A stretch of DNA of 50,416 nt from Candidatus Babelota bacterium. GTDB lineage: Bacteria; Babelota; Babeliae; Babelales; Babelaceae. Location: positions 1-50,416 of the forward strand of contig JABDCP010000007.1 in the NCBI GenBank assembly GCA_013288045.1. The letters are read 5' to 3'. A program made the translations under genes and the position numbers. Position 1 is the first letter of the stretch; each line of letters opens with the position of its first letter. The notes below the pieces were generated by a model that worked only from the letters and a program-made list of their open reading frames with translations, searched no databases and had not been told where the DNA came from. Positions 24,203 through 32,221 of the stretch are shown piece by piece.

Positions 24203-24472
24203 TTATTTTGAGGCGCGCCAGCGCTTAAGTTGAGGAATAGATCGGGTAAAATATTTTCCGATGAAAGAAGGAATCCACATTTCTTTGAGTTTTCCCTGCA
24301 CTTTATCCTTCATCTGATCTAGGGTAAGGTTTGGTTCTTTAAAGGTACCTTTGGTATAGCAGTGGCTGCAATACTCCTTATTGAGCGTTCCATCACGATT
24401 GGTACCGCCGCCTTTTTTGTCCTTTGAAAGAGGCATTCCACAGCTTTGACAAGGATTTTTTGGTGTAAACAT
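24203..24472 (-). CDS. Small putative zinc-ribbon protein
   Basis: 89 residues. The N-terminal half matches the 'putative zinc ribbon' family (Zn_ribbon_2 type): CQSCGMPLSKDKKGGGTNRDGTLNKEYCSHCYTKGTF. Two CxxC pairs (about C9/C12 and C36/C39) can bind one zinc. The C-terminal half is a basic helix ending in KRWRASK. Members are small cytosolic proteins of unknown role. GGAG 5 nt before the ATG supports the start. It is 13 bp from the end of the atpG frame on the same strand, so it may be cotranscribed with atpG. Confidence 0.75.
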   Translation of the reverse strand: MFTPKNPCQSCGMPLSKDKKGGGTNRDGTLNKEYCSHCYTKGTFKEPNLTLDQMKDKVQGKLKEMWIPSFIGKYFTRSIPQLKRWRASK

Positions 24473-24485
24473 AGGCGCTCCTTTT

Positions 24486-25316
24486 TTAGGTAAGAGTTGC
24501 TGAAAGTTCGCTGAGTTCTCTCGTTATCGTTGCTTGTCTTACTTTGTTATATCCTAATTTCATGGAGGTTATGAGATTATCGGCATTTCGTGTGGAAGTG
24601 TCCATAGAAATAAAACGAGCTGCTTGTTCGGACAAAAGAGATTCAAAGAAGAGACTCTGTAAGGATACAGATACTAAGAGCCTGCTAATGGTATCATGAA
24701 GTAGCTCAGGAGATTGCTCAAAAAGATAGGAAGTCTGAGGTGCGCTCTCTAGATGCGGTGAACTAAATGGATAGACTACGGTCTTTTTTGGGAGCTGCAC
24801 AAAAAAAGTTTTCTCCATATTACTATAGGCAGTTACGGTTCTATATTTCGTAGGATCTTTCATAATAAGGTCGGTAACTGCATGGGCAACCATAATAAAA
24901 TGCTGAACTGAAAAAGTGGTATACGAAGCAATAGGGGTCACATGATGTCGTTTGAAATACTCAGCAGCAAAATTTCCAATCGCGATAATGTGCATAGATT
25001 TAGGGACTTTGGGTACATTATGCTCAAAGAACTTATATAAGGATGAGTTAAAAGTGCCGCATAATCCTTTTTGCGAACCGATAAGAATGCAGAGATCTTT
25101 AGGCTCTTCGGTGAGCAGTGCGGGTGCTTCTTGCGGGAGCGCATAATGTACTGATGACCAAAGTTCTTCGAAGGTTTTCTTGTACTGAGCAAGATGCTTC
25201 CTCTTGTCGAGTAACCGTGTGTGCGAAGACATTGAAATAAGGCGCATTGCATGGGTTACTTTTTTTATTGTTTCAACGGTTTTAATCCGCTGTTTCATAA
25301 GTATGAGCTGTTCCAT
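24486..25316 (-). CDS. atpG: F-type ATP synthase gamma subunit-like protein
   Basis: 276 residues, close to the usual 280-290. The gamma subunit is the central rotor shaft of F1. Both hallmark coiled-coil ends are present: the N-terminal helix MKQRIKTVETIKKVTHAMRLIS and the C-terminal LGYNKVRQATITRELSELSA. The Rossmann-like middle contains LCILIGSQKGLCGTFN. The start at 25316 has AAGG about 9 nt upstream. What is unusual is the context: no alpha, beta, delta or epsilon gene is next to it, whereas atpG normally sits in the atpHAGDC order. The remaining atp genes must lie elsewhere, or this is a displaced copy. Confidence 0.88.
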   Translation of the reverse strand: MEQLILMKQRIKTVETIKKVTHAMRLISMSSHTRLLDKRKHLAQYKKTFEELWSSVHYALPQEAPALLTEEPKDLCILIGSQKGLCGTFNSSLYKFFEHNVPKVPKSMHIIAIGNFAAEYFKRHHVTPIASYTTFSVQHFIMVAHAVTDLIMKDPTKYRTVTAYSNMEKTFFVQLPKKTVVYPFSSPHLESAPQTSYLFEQSPELLHDTISRLLVSVSLQSLFFESLLSEQAARFISMDTSTRNADNLITSMKLGYNKVRQATITRELSELSATLT

Positions 25317-25450
25317 GATACATACCTTTTTTGCTGATGCTTTGTCTTTCAGAGTGTACGCGGTGCTTGATTCTTTTGCAAGAAGTTGATTATCCTATTT
25401 CTTTAGAAGACTCATATCTATCAGGCTCAATTTTTTTTCGCACGGAGACA

Positions 25451-26020
25451 ATGAACATACTCATTGATGGTTATAATGTTCTTAAACAGGTTTTTGGCGG
25501 CCAGATTACTGAACGGCAACGCACAAGCTTTGAGCTTCGCGCGCTTGACTATGCTCAACGAAAGGGCCATACCCTGTATATTATCTATGATGCAGGGCCC
25601 TACAACCGAATGACCGTTGTGAAGAATGGTCGCGTGATAACCGTATACTCTGGGCATAAGGATAGTGCCGATGATATTATTAAAAGATATATCGAGGAAA
25701 GGCTCCTTAAAAATCTTCTTTTGGTAACTACTGATCGCCAACTCAATGCTTTTGCAGATACGTACGAAGTACCTTCGATCGATTCGCTTGATTTTTATAG
25801 CTATATGAATAAAACTAGTGCACCGGCACGCGGCTATATCAAAGCGCCAGGGCATGCTCATAAACTTCATCAAGACGTAAGTTCTCCTTCACTAGATGCC
25901 CTTATGGAAGAAGGATCTTCCACCTTATGGTATAAAGAAGAAGAACAAGAGGAGGAAACTCGAAGTCATGGAGTATCTAAAAGAGAGAAACGCTTACTTG
26001 CCGTGCTGAAGAAGCTCTAG
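25451..26020 (+). CDS. NYN-domain (YacP/Rae1-like) ribonuclease family protein
   Basis: 189 residues from the ATG at 25451 (GGAG 5 nt upstream); the frame extends to 25331 but without homologous sequence. The N terminus MNILIDGYNVLKQ is the classic NYN/PIN-like motif with the first acidic metal ligand. Further acidic residues follow in YIIYDAG, GHKDSADDIIKRYIEE and LVTTDRQL. The fold matches the YacP/Rae1 endoribonucleases, which in Bacillus cleave ribosome-associated mRNA. The C-terminal 60 residues are a low-complexity acidic/basic tail (EEEQEEETRS..KREKRLLAVLKKL). tsaE starts 10 bp downstream, so the two form a small operon. Confidence 0.8.
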   Translation: MNILIDGYNVLKQVFGGQITERQRTSFELRALDYAQRKGHTLYIIYDAGPYNRMTVVKNGRVITVYSGHKDSADDIIKRYIEERLLKNLLLVTTDRQLNAFADTYEVPSIDSLDFYSYMNKTSAPARGYIKAPGHAHKLHQDVSSPSLDALMEEGSSTLWYKEEEQEEETRSHGVSKREKRLLAVLKKL

Positions 26021-26030
26021 GGAAAAAACT

Positions 26031-26453
26031 ATGCAACAGGAGTTAGCATATTCATTAGACACTATAGATGAGGTGGTTGAACTTCTCTATGCTCAGATGC
26101 CTGCCCATAAGGTTTTTACCTTTACTGGTCCGCTTGGTGCTGGAAAAACTGCACTTATTAAACTATTATTAGCGCGCTGTGGAGTGACCGATGTAGTTAC
26201 CAGTCCTACCTTTACGTATATGGTAGCGTACCATAACAGTAAGCAAGAAGCTTTTTACCATTTTGATTTGTATCGCATACAAAGTCTTAATGATTTTCTC
26301 CAAGCAGGATTTGACGAATATTTGTATGTTCCTAAGAGCTGGGCTTTCATAGAATGGCCCGAAGTAATTATGCCTCTGCTTACTCATTCAGTTTGCCATG
26401 TCACATTAGATTACCTGTCCCTAGAAACTCGAAGGTGTCATATTTCTTGGTGA
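26031..26453 (+). CDS. tsaE: tRNA threonylcarbamoyladenosine biosynthesis ATPase TsaE
   Basis: 140 residues. TsaE is the P-loop ATPase that works with TsaB and TsaD to make t6A at position 37 of ANN-decoding tRNAs. Visible motifs are Walker A GPLGAGKT (33-40), the switch-like SPTFTYMVAY, the family-specific YHFDLYRI and the Walker-B-like FIEWPE. The length is typical. It lies immediately downstream of the NYN-domain gene and converges with the MATE transporter gene (4-bp gap). Confidence 0.95.
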   Translation: MQQELAYSLDTIDEVVELLYAQMPAHKVFTFTGPLGAGKTALIKLLLARCGVTDVVTSPTFTYMVAYHNSKQEAFYHFDLYRIQSLNDFLQAGFDEYLYVPKSWAFIEWPEVIMPLLTHSVCHVTLDYLSLETRRCHISW

Positions 26454-26457
26454 ACGG

Positions 26458-27858
26458 TTAGTCTTCAATAGATTGCTTTTTCCAGTTCCCACTTTTAAAA
26501 CGAATGATATAGATAAGGCCCATAAGCGCAAGACTTATATGGACTGAGCCATAGAGAAGAACAAATTTTAAAAGTAGGCTAGAGGTCGGCAGTATGGCAA
26601 TTCCATAGGAAAGAGGAATGAAAAGTGCCGTAATGACAAGCCTTGTTACCATGACTACTTTAACATCTGCAGCTCCGCGGAGTGCTCCGGCTAGAACGAG
26701 CTGGAGAACATCAAACAAAATAAGAAGCGCAATAATCGGTAATGTGTACATGATGAGATCATTATACACATCAGGTTTATTGAGTATCCAGAGGAAGAAG
26801 TGGGGCTGAAGGTAGAACATGAGAGTAAAGAGCATCGTGGTAATGCAGGCAAAGACGAGCACTTTTTTGATATTTCTTTTAATCGTCCTAAAATGGAGTG
26901 TTTTGTAGTCGTTACTTACTAAATAGGTAATGACCTGAGCAAATGCTAAGGCGGGAAGTATACCAATACGTTCCATAGTTTTAAGTACCGTGAGGCTCTC
27001 GTAGACGATGCTTTTATTCGTAGCAAGAATTGCCGCGCAGCCGATCATTTTATTGAGCCAGATAGGGATTATGGCAAGACTTGCTTTATCGATCATAACG
27101 GGCCAACTTATGTGTACGAGGTTTCTTATATGAGAAATTCTTCCCCATGAAAAAGGATTCTCCGAAAAAAGAGCGATGTTATATTTATGAAGCTCCTTAT
27201 CATAGATGATATAGATAAGGGCAGCCACAAGCATGACTGCATACTGAATAACCGAGGCAACTGCAGAACCGTTGAGTCCCATCTCTGGAAATCCCCAGGC
27301 GCCAAAGATAAGCGCATAATCAAAAAAGAGATACGCGACAGCGCCTATGATAAAGAATAGCATAGGCATCTTAGGATTCTTAATACCCCGGAGAAATCCT
27401 ATAATGGCTAAATACGTAAACGTGAGAAGTACTCCAAGAGCTCTAATCTTAAGATAGGGAACACCAAGTTCAAGGATCTCTGGTGGTACATCATGAAAGG
27501 TATAGATAGCATGGGCCCCAAAATAAATTCCTGCAGAAAGGACTAGACCGATTAATGAGGTGGTCCAAAAGGCATCGTTGAGGACTTTCCCTGCTTTGGT
27601 ATATTCTTGGGCACCATTATATTGTCCACACATGATCACCAGGCCTGTTGAGAAGCCTTCTGCTATCTTGATAAGAAGATGAAACAAGGAAGCGCTGATG
27701 AAAAGAGTTGCATTACAGAGTGCGACATTGGTGCAGGCAATAAAGCTAAAATTGATGATTTCAAGGCCAATATACAAAATACCTGTTGTGATCAGCTCAG
27801 GAATAAAATAGCTCATAAGGGTGCTAGTACGAATTGCTGACGCTGGTTTAGGTTTCAT
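26458..27858 (-). CDS. MATE-family efflux transporter
   Basis: About 466 residues from the ATG at 27858; a TTG at 27942 would add 28 residues but has no ribosome site. About twelve membrane helices form two similar halves. MatE features include ITTGILYIGLEIINF, FSTGLVIMCGQYNGA (the G-Q-x-x-G-A motif region) and FLRGIKNPKMPM, with its partner ALRGAADVKVVMV in the second half (the usual LRGxGDTR motif of each half). MATE proteins export cationic drugs or metabolites using Na+ or H+. The gene is alone on its strand, converging with tsaE. Confidence 0.85.
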   Translation of the reverse strand: MKPKPASAIRTSTLMSYFIPELITTGILYIGLEIINFSFIACTNVALCNATLFISASLFHLLIKIAEGFSTGLVIMCGQYNGAQEYTKAGKVLNDAFWTTSLIGLVLSAGIYFGAHAIYTFHDVPPEILELGVPYLKIRALGVLLTFTYLAIIGFLRGIKNPKMPMLFFIIGAVAYLFFDYALIFGAWGFPEMGLNGSAVASVIQYAVMLVAALIYIIYDKELHKYNIALFSENPFSWGRISHIRNLVHISWPVMIDKASLAIIPIWLNKMIGCAAILATNKSIVYESLTVLKTMERIGILPALAFAQVITYLVSNDYKTLHFRTIKRNIKKVLVFACITTMLFTLMFYLQPHFFLWILNKPDVYNDLIMYTLPIIALLILFDVLQLVLAGALRGAADVKVVMVTRLVITALFIPLSYGIAILPTSSLLLKFVLLYGSVHISLALMGLIYIIRFKSGNWKKQSIED

Positions 27859-28282
27859 TGGGAAGCTTTCTCGTAAGGTGACCAACTGTCTTGAGTATAG
27901 CAGGTTTTGGTGTTCTGCAAAGAATTTATGCAATGATGGCAAGTTTCATTGATCCGATCTCATAAAGCTATTGAAATGAGTGTTGCAAAAAAAAGCCCGA
28001 ATGCGGTTGAAGCGTATGTGTGAAGGTGTGGAGATGAGCGAGGAAGCTGAGGAGAGGAGACTAAGCTGAATGCTCTGGCTATCATTCTTTAGTTCTCACA
28101 GCTTACTAAGAAGCATCTAAAGATTCCTCCCTATGGTACAAAATACCATAGGGAGGAGATAGACTGTTCTTATCAATTTTCAAGTGTTTGAGAAGATTGG
28201 CCTAGCGCTCTGGTTTACTTCTCTGTCCTTTTCTTTCACATCTCTCTTCATCAGAACACTTGATGGTTTGAAGAGCAGGGGC
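27859..28282. other. Intergenic region between MATE and first beta-helix gene
   Basis: No gene seen. It contains a T8 run in minus-strand sense at about 27987-27994 following a weak CCGCATTCGG hairpin (possible terminator for the beta-helix gene), the strong hairpin at 28125-28157, and a 3' flank conserved with 30028-30154. Confidence 0.45.
28125..28157. repeat. Perfect 14-bp-stem hairpin downstream of beta-helix gene 1
   Basis: TCCTCCCTATGGTA (28125-28138) and its exact complement (28144-28157) flank a CAAAA loop. It lies 126 bp beyond the stop of the 28283-29902 gene. A related hairpin sits at the same distance from the stop of the second copy (29995-30027). No T-run follows on either strand, so it is not a classic intrinsic terminator; an mRNA 3'-end stabiliser or boundary element fits. 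Confidence 0.7.
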
Positions 28283-29902
28283 TCATATGTCAGATGAGTG
28301 GCAGGTCTTAGGACACTTGATAGAAACTGCAAGTGGATCACTTGCATCTAGGAACCCAAGGAAAGGGGTACCAAGAGAAGTTGTTGGTCCCAGACAAAAA
28401 CCATTTTGGCAGATTTGGGATGCAGGGCAAGTAGTACCTGTGCAGGGTTGTAGAGGGCCCCAAAAGTTACTGCTCACCAAGTAGGCAACGTTGCTTCCGG
28501 CATCCTTAATATCAGGATTGAACCCAGAAAATGAGTTGCAATGAGCATCAATGATTGCTGTACCTATATTACCAGTAGCCGTGGTTAGAAAGGCTTGACC
28601 GGTGCCCGTGAAACAATTGTGTTCAGCCGTTATGTAAAGTGGGGAGTAAGTGCCGCCGGAGGAGGGGGGATCTATTTGTATTCCAGTGGTTCCATTAAAG
28701 ATGTTTCCTTTGATATCAGTTGTGACGGCAGATTTTCCAGTATTTCCAGTACCACCGAACTTAATGCCTGCTTCGTAGAAAGTGCCTCCGGTTAAGGTGG
28801 GTATGGTAACTGAAACGGTATTTCCATAGAACCGATTGTCTTGTTTGATAGCACTAGATAAAGTATCTGCGTAAAATTCATCCACATTAGTACTTACTGA
28901 GTTTTCTACCACTATTTCCGATGATGAGCTGGTATTAACAGAGAATATAACAATTACATTCTGTTTCCCGTTTTCAGATTCGGTTTCTGTAAATGAGCAG
29001 CTATCAACTCTTGCTTGTAAGTTTGATGCATTATTGAGTGCCAATCGAATTTCGTTCCCAGCTGGCGCGCCAACATTGTAAAAAGATACGTTCTTAACAA
29101 GAAGAGTCTCTGTGGAGCTTTTAGTAGCACCTAAATTCACGTTGATGCCATTAGCGCTTATGCCATTAGCACTTTTATTATTAAAATCATGTAAATACGA
29201 ATCTTTGATAACGACGTTAGAGGAGGCGCCTTTATCAGGTGCTGTTTCTATACCATTTTTGGTAATCGTAGTAAGCTCACACCCGCATACAGTTAATTCT
29301 CTTGATACGCCGCTGCCCGTGGGGGCGTCGAAGATTCCAGCGGAAAAAGGAACAGGAGCAGGTACGCTGCTCTTATCATTGCGAATTGTTACGTTTTCAA
29401 TAAGAGCTTTTCCTGACTGTGGGCAGGTTCCTGTAATTGCTGATGCTTGCGTATCTAGTAGATCAAAACCATCAATGGTGACATTTTTCACAATAAGATT
29501 TTCTGCCTTGTCATAATTGATTGCGGAACCTAACATAGAAGTAAAGAAGATATTTTCAATGGCTCCATCGCCTATAACGTTAACTGCATTGGTAGTTAGC
29601 TTAGGGAATACGGCTACTTTAGAGTCACATATGTCACCAATGAGCTTTTGATTGGTGAGGGTGATACCATCGGTTAACGCAACCGCTGAGGGAAGCACAA
29701 TAAGGACGTCCCAGGTGCTCGCCGCAGCTTCTTTGAGTGTTGCAAAAGGATGCTTTTTAGTGCCAGTTCCTCCTGATGGAGCACCACCTTGAACAAATTT
29801 TACGATTTCTCCGTTATGGCGGTGTTTGTCCGATTTTGCTAACGCCGGTGCGAGCAAGGTAAGGGTTAGAAGTAACCCAAGAGATTTAGTTAAGAGCTTC
29901 AT
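28283..29902 (-). CDS. Secreted parallel beta-helix (pectin-lyase-fold) protein 1
   Basis: 539 residues from the ATG at 29902 (GGGGA 6 nt upstream); the 40 codons 5' of it cover the promoter and are not translated. Signal peptide MKLLTKSLGLLLTLTLLAPALA. A DUF1565-like entry (VKFVQGGAPSGGTGTKKHPF) with the KHPFATLKEA motif leads into a right-handed beta-helix, seen as repeated short strands such as AENLIVKNVTIDGFD, GKALIENVTIRND and SSNVVIKDSYLHDF. The C terminus has a compact Cys cluster (PCTGTTCPASQICQNGFCLG) that could form disulfides. Such folds act on or bind polysaccharides; catalytic residues cannot be pointed out. It is a close paralogue of the next gene. Confidence 0.8.
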   Translation of the reverse strand: MKLLTKSLGLLLTLTLLAPALAKSDKHRHNGEIVKFVQGGAPSGGTGTKKHPFATLKEAAASTWDVLIVLPSAVALTDGITLTNQKLIGDICDSKVAVFPKLTTNAVNVIGDGAIENIFFTSMLGSAINYDKAENLIVKNVTIDGFDLLDTQASAITGTCPQSGKALIENVTIRNDKSSVPAPVPFSAGIFDAPTGSGVSRELTVCGCELTTITKNGIETAPDKGASSNVVIKDSYLHDFNNKSANGISANGINVNLGATKSSTETLLVKNVSFYNVGAPAGNEIRLALNNASNLQARVDSCSFTETESENGKQNVIVIFSVNTSSSSEIVVENSVSTNVDEFYADTLSSAIKQDNRFYGNTVSVTIPTLTGGTFYEAGIKFGGTGNTGKSAVTTDIKGNIFNGTTGIQIDPPSSGGTYSPLYITAEHNCFTGTGQAFLTTATGNIGTAIIDAHCNSFSGFNPDIKDAGSNVAYLVSSNFWGPLQPCTGTTCPASQICQNGFCLGPTTSLGTPFLGFLDASDPLAVSIKCPKTCHSSDI

Positions 29903-29959
29903 AGTATTCCCCACTTTATTAGGATTTTGGTTTCTTGGGCGTAGTACCCAGTTACCATA

Positions 29960-29989
29960 ATAGTAGCAGAGGGGTGATGTTGACTGCAA
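29960..29989 (-). promoter_or_regulatory. Promoter of beta-helix gene 1
   Basis: Minus strand: -35 TTGCAG (29984-29989), 18-bp spacer, -10 TACTAT (29960-29965), 58 bp upstream of the ATG. The same arrangement is kept in the second copy (31787-31816), which supports function. Confidence 0.55.
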
Positions 29990-29994
29990 GAGTT

Positions 29995-30027
29995 CCTCCC
30001 TGTGGTATTTTTTGTACCACAAGGAGG
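29995..30027. repeat. Hairpin between the two duplicated beta-helix genes
   Basis: CCTCCCTGTGGTA (29995-30007) pairs with 30015-30027 with one mismatch around a TTTTTTG loop. It is the counterpart of 28125-28157. It lies 128 bp after the stop of beta-helix gene 2 and just upstream of the promoter of gene 1. Confidence 0.65.
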
Positions 30028-30154
30028 CGATTGACTGATGTTATTGACTTTTGGGTGCTTGATAGAGTTGATCTATAGACCTTTCTCTGCGTCTCTGTCC
30101 TTTTCTTTCATGTCTCACTTCATCAGAACACTTGACGGTTTGAAGCACAGCGGC

Positions 30155-31729
30155 TCATATGTCAAATGAGTGACAGGGTTTAGGACACTTGATAGAGGCC
30201 GTAAGTGGATCACTTGCATCTAGGAACCCAAGGAAAGAGTTTCCAGGGCTGCCAAGAGAAGTTGTTGGTCCCAGACAAAAACCATTTTGGCAGATTTGGG
30301 ATGCAGGGCAAGTAGTACCTGTGCAGGGTTTTAAAGGGCCCCAAAAGTTATTGCTCACCAGGTAGGCAACATTGCTTCCAGCATCTTTAATATCAGGATT
30401 GAACCCTGAAAATGAGTTGCAATGAGCATCAATGACTGCTGTACCAATATTTCCCGTAGTCGTGGTATCAAATGCATTACCGGTGCCTGTGAAACAATTA
30501 TGTTCAGCCGTTATATACAATGGGGAGTAAGTGCTACTGGAGGAGGCAGAGATTTGTATTCCAGTGGTTCCATTAAAGATGTTTCCTTGTATATCAGTTA
30601 TTACTGTGCCAGCAGAAGTGATACGTGTGTTGTAGAAAGTGCCCCCCGTACTGGTTGGTATGGTAACGGAAACGGCATTTCCGTAAAGTCTATTCTCTTG
30701 GTTGATAGAATTTTTTAATCTCTCTGCAAAAAATGCATCAACATTAGTGCTTACTGAGTTTTCTACCACTATTTCTGATGATGAACTAGTATTTCTAGAG
30801 AGAATACCAAATACATTCTGGGTCCCGCTTTCAGATGAGGTTTCTGTAAATGAGCAGCTATCAACTCTTGCTTGTAGGTTTGATTCATTATTGAGTGTGA
30901 ATACAATTATGTTGCCAAATGGAGCGCTAACATTATAAAAAGATACTTTTTTAACAAGAAGAGTCTGTATGGAGCTTTTAGTAGAACCCAAAATCAAGTT
31001 TATGCCATTAGCGCTAGCATTATTAAAATCATGTAAATACGAATCTTGGATAACGACGTTAGACGAAGCTCCATTATCAGGTGCTATTTCTATACCAAAA
31101 TTAGTGATCTTAGTAAGCTCACAACCGCATACAGTTAGTTCTCTTGATACGCCGCTACCCGTGGGGCTATCGAAGATGCCGGCATTTGCACCATTATCGT
31201 TGCGGATAATTACGTTTTCAATAAGAGTATTTCCAGATTGTGGGCAGGTACCGGTGATTGCTGGTGCTCCTGTAGGTGGTGTCTTTGTATTAAAACCATC
31301 AATGCTGACATTTTTCACGATAAGATTTTCTGCCTTGTCATAATTGATTGCGGAACCTAACATATTAGTAAAGAAGATATTTTCAATGGCTCCATCGCCC
31401 ATAACGATTACTTCATTGGTAGTAAGCTTAGGAAATAGAGCTACATTAGAGTCACATATGTCACCAATGAGCTTTTGATTGGTGAGGGTGATACCATCGG
31501 TTAACGCAACCGCTGAGGGAAGCACAATAAGGACGTCCCAGGTACTCACCGAAGCTTCTTTGAATGTTGCAAAAGGATGCTTTTTAGTGCCAGTTCCTCC
31601 TGATGGAGCACCGCCTTGGACATATTTTACGGTTTCTTCGTTATTGCGGTGTTTGTCCGATTTTGCTAACGCCGGTGCGAGCAAGGTAAGCGTTAGGAGT
31701 AACCCAAGAAATTTAGTTAAGAGCTTCAT
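30155..31729 (-). CDS. Secreted parallel beta-helix (pectin-lyase-fold) protein 2
   Basis: 524 residues from the ATG at 31729 (GGGAAATACT upstream, as in copy 1). Same signal peptide apart from one residue (KFLGLLL), same VKYVQGGAPSGGTGTKKHPF entry, beta-helix strands and terminal Cys cluster (PCTGTTCPASQICQNGFCLG). Relative to copy 1 it has small in-frame deletions in the strand region (for example around AGIFDSPTGSGV and the ITSAGTVITDI stretch) and a short insertion near the end (SPGNSFLGF). The indels keep the frame, so both copies are probably functional. Role unknown; the family suggests a secreted carbohydrate-binding or surface protein. Confidence 0.8.
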   Translation of the reverse strand: MKLLTKFLGLLLTLTLLAPALAKSDKHRNNEETVKYVQGGAPSGGTGTKKHPFATFKEASVSTWDVLIVLPSAVALTDGITLTNQKLIGDICDSNVALFPKLTTNEVIVMGDGAIENIFFTNMLGSAINYDKAENLIVKNVSIDGFNTKTPPTGAPAITGTCPQSGNTLIENVIIRNDNGANAGIFDSPTGSGVSRELTVCGCELTKITNFGIEIAPDNGASSNVVIQDSYLHDFNNASANGINLILGSTKSSIQTLLVKKVSFYNVSAPFGNIIVFTLNNESNLQARVDSCSFTETSSESGTQNVFGILSRNTSSSSEIVVENSVSTNVDAFFAERLKNSINQENRLYGNAVSVTIPTSTGGTFYNTRITSAGTVITDIQGNIFNGTTGIQISASSSSTYSPLYITAEHNCFTGTGNAFDTTTTGNIGTAVIDAHCNSFSGFNPDIKDAGSNVAYLVSNNFWGPLKPCTGTTCPASQICQNGFCLGPTTSLGSPGNSFLGFLDASDPLTASIKCPKPCHSFDI

Positions 31730-31786
31730 AGTATTTCCCACTTTATTAGGATTTTGGTTTCTTAGGCTTAGTACCCAGTTACCATA

Positions 31787-31816
31787 ATAGTAGCAGTCGG
31801 GCGATCTGGACTTCAA
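31787..31816 (-). promoter_or_regulatory. Promoter of beta-helix gene 2
   Basis: Minus strand: -35 TTGAAG (31811-31816), 18-bp spacer, -10 TACTAT (31787-31792). Conserved with the promoter of gene 1. Confidence 0.55.
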
Positions 31817-31821
31817 GAGTT

Positions 31822-32221
31822 TATGCTGTTTCCACGTGTACTAAATAAAGGGAATTTGCTTCTCATGATCGCATTTTTGCGTTCCTGAGCCATTTGGGGG
31901 ATTGGTATCTCTGAGGATGTTCCAGAGGCTATATGTTTGGTGCCTTGGTAAGTTGCAAGCAATTGTGAATGGTCTGCTTGTGCTTATTTTAAGGGTAAGC
32001 TCTTCAAAATATTTCGAAGAACTGCCTTCTTCTAAACAAAAGGAGGCAAATTATTGCAAACTTTATTTGCCACATGCTAGGCTTCTCTTGAAGATTGTAC
32101 GAAAAATCTTAACAAGGTAGCCAAACCCCGGATCCACATAGGCATCCTGTTGAGAATATCTGCTAACCTTCACTCGTAAAAATATTATTGTATTAACCTT
32201 TATTATAGGGAGAGATTTTCT
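31822..32221. other. Intergenic region between divergent beta-helix genes; no gene seen
   Basis: AT-rich. It contains a small inverted repeat (GGCAAAT at 32045-32051, ATTTGCC at 32065-32071) and the leader of the 32222 gene (AGGGAGAG ribosome site at about 32208-32215). The 72-codon frame 31902-32120 starts with TTG, has no ribosome site and looks like chance. Confidence 0.4.

Larger units (their letters stand above)
28125..29994 (-). repeat. Tandem duplication unit A (about 1.87 kb: hairpin, 3' flank, beta-helix gene, promoter)
   Basis: This unit and 29995-31821 are collinear and mostly identical. Each runs from a CCTCCCT.TGGTA hairpin through a conserved 3' flank, the coding region and the promoter to CAAGAGTT. 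Differences are scattered substitutions and small in-frame indels, so the duplication has diverged under coding constraint. Confidence 0.8.
29995..31821 (-). repeat. Tandem duplication unit B (about 1.83 kb)
   Basis: Second copy of the unit described for 28125-29994, with the same order of hairpin, 3' flank, gene and promoter. Confidence 0.8.

Noticed and set aside
28125-28157. Intrinsic terminator for beta-helix gene 1
   Set aside because: Stem is perfect but no T-run follows on the minus strand; kept as a hairpin of unknown role.
31902-32120. 72-codon plus-strand frame between the beta-helix genes
   Set aside because: TTG start, no ribosome site, no recognisable protein features.
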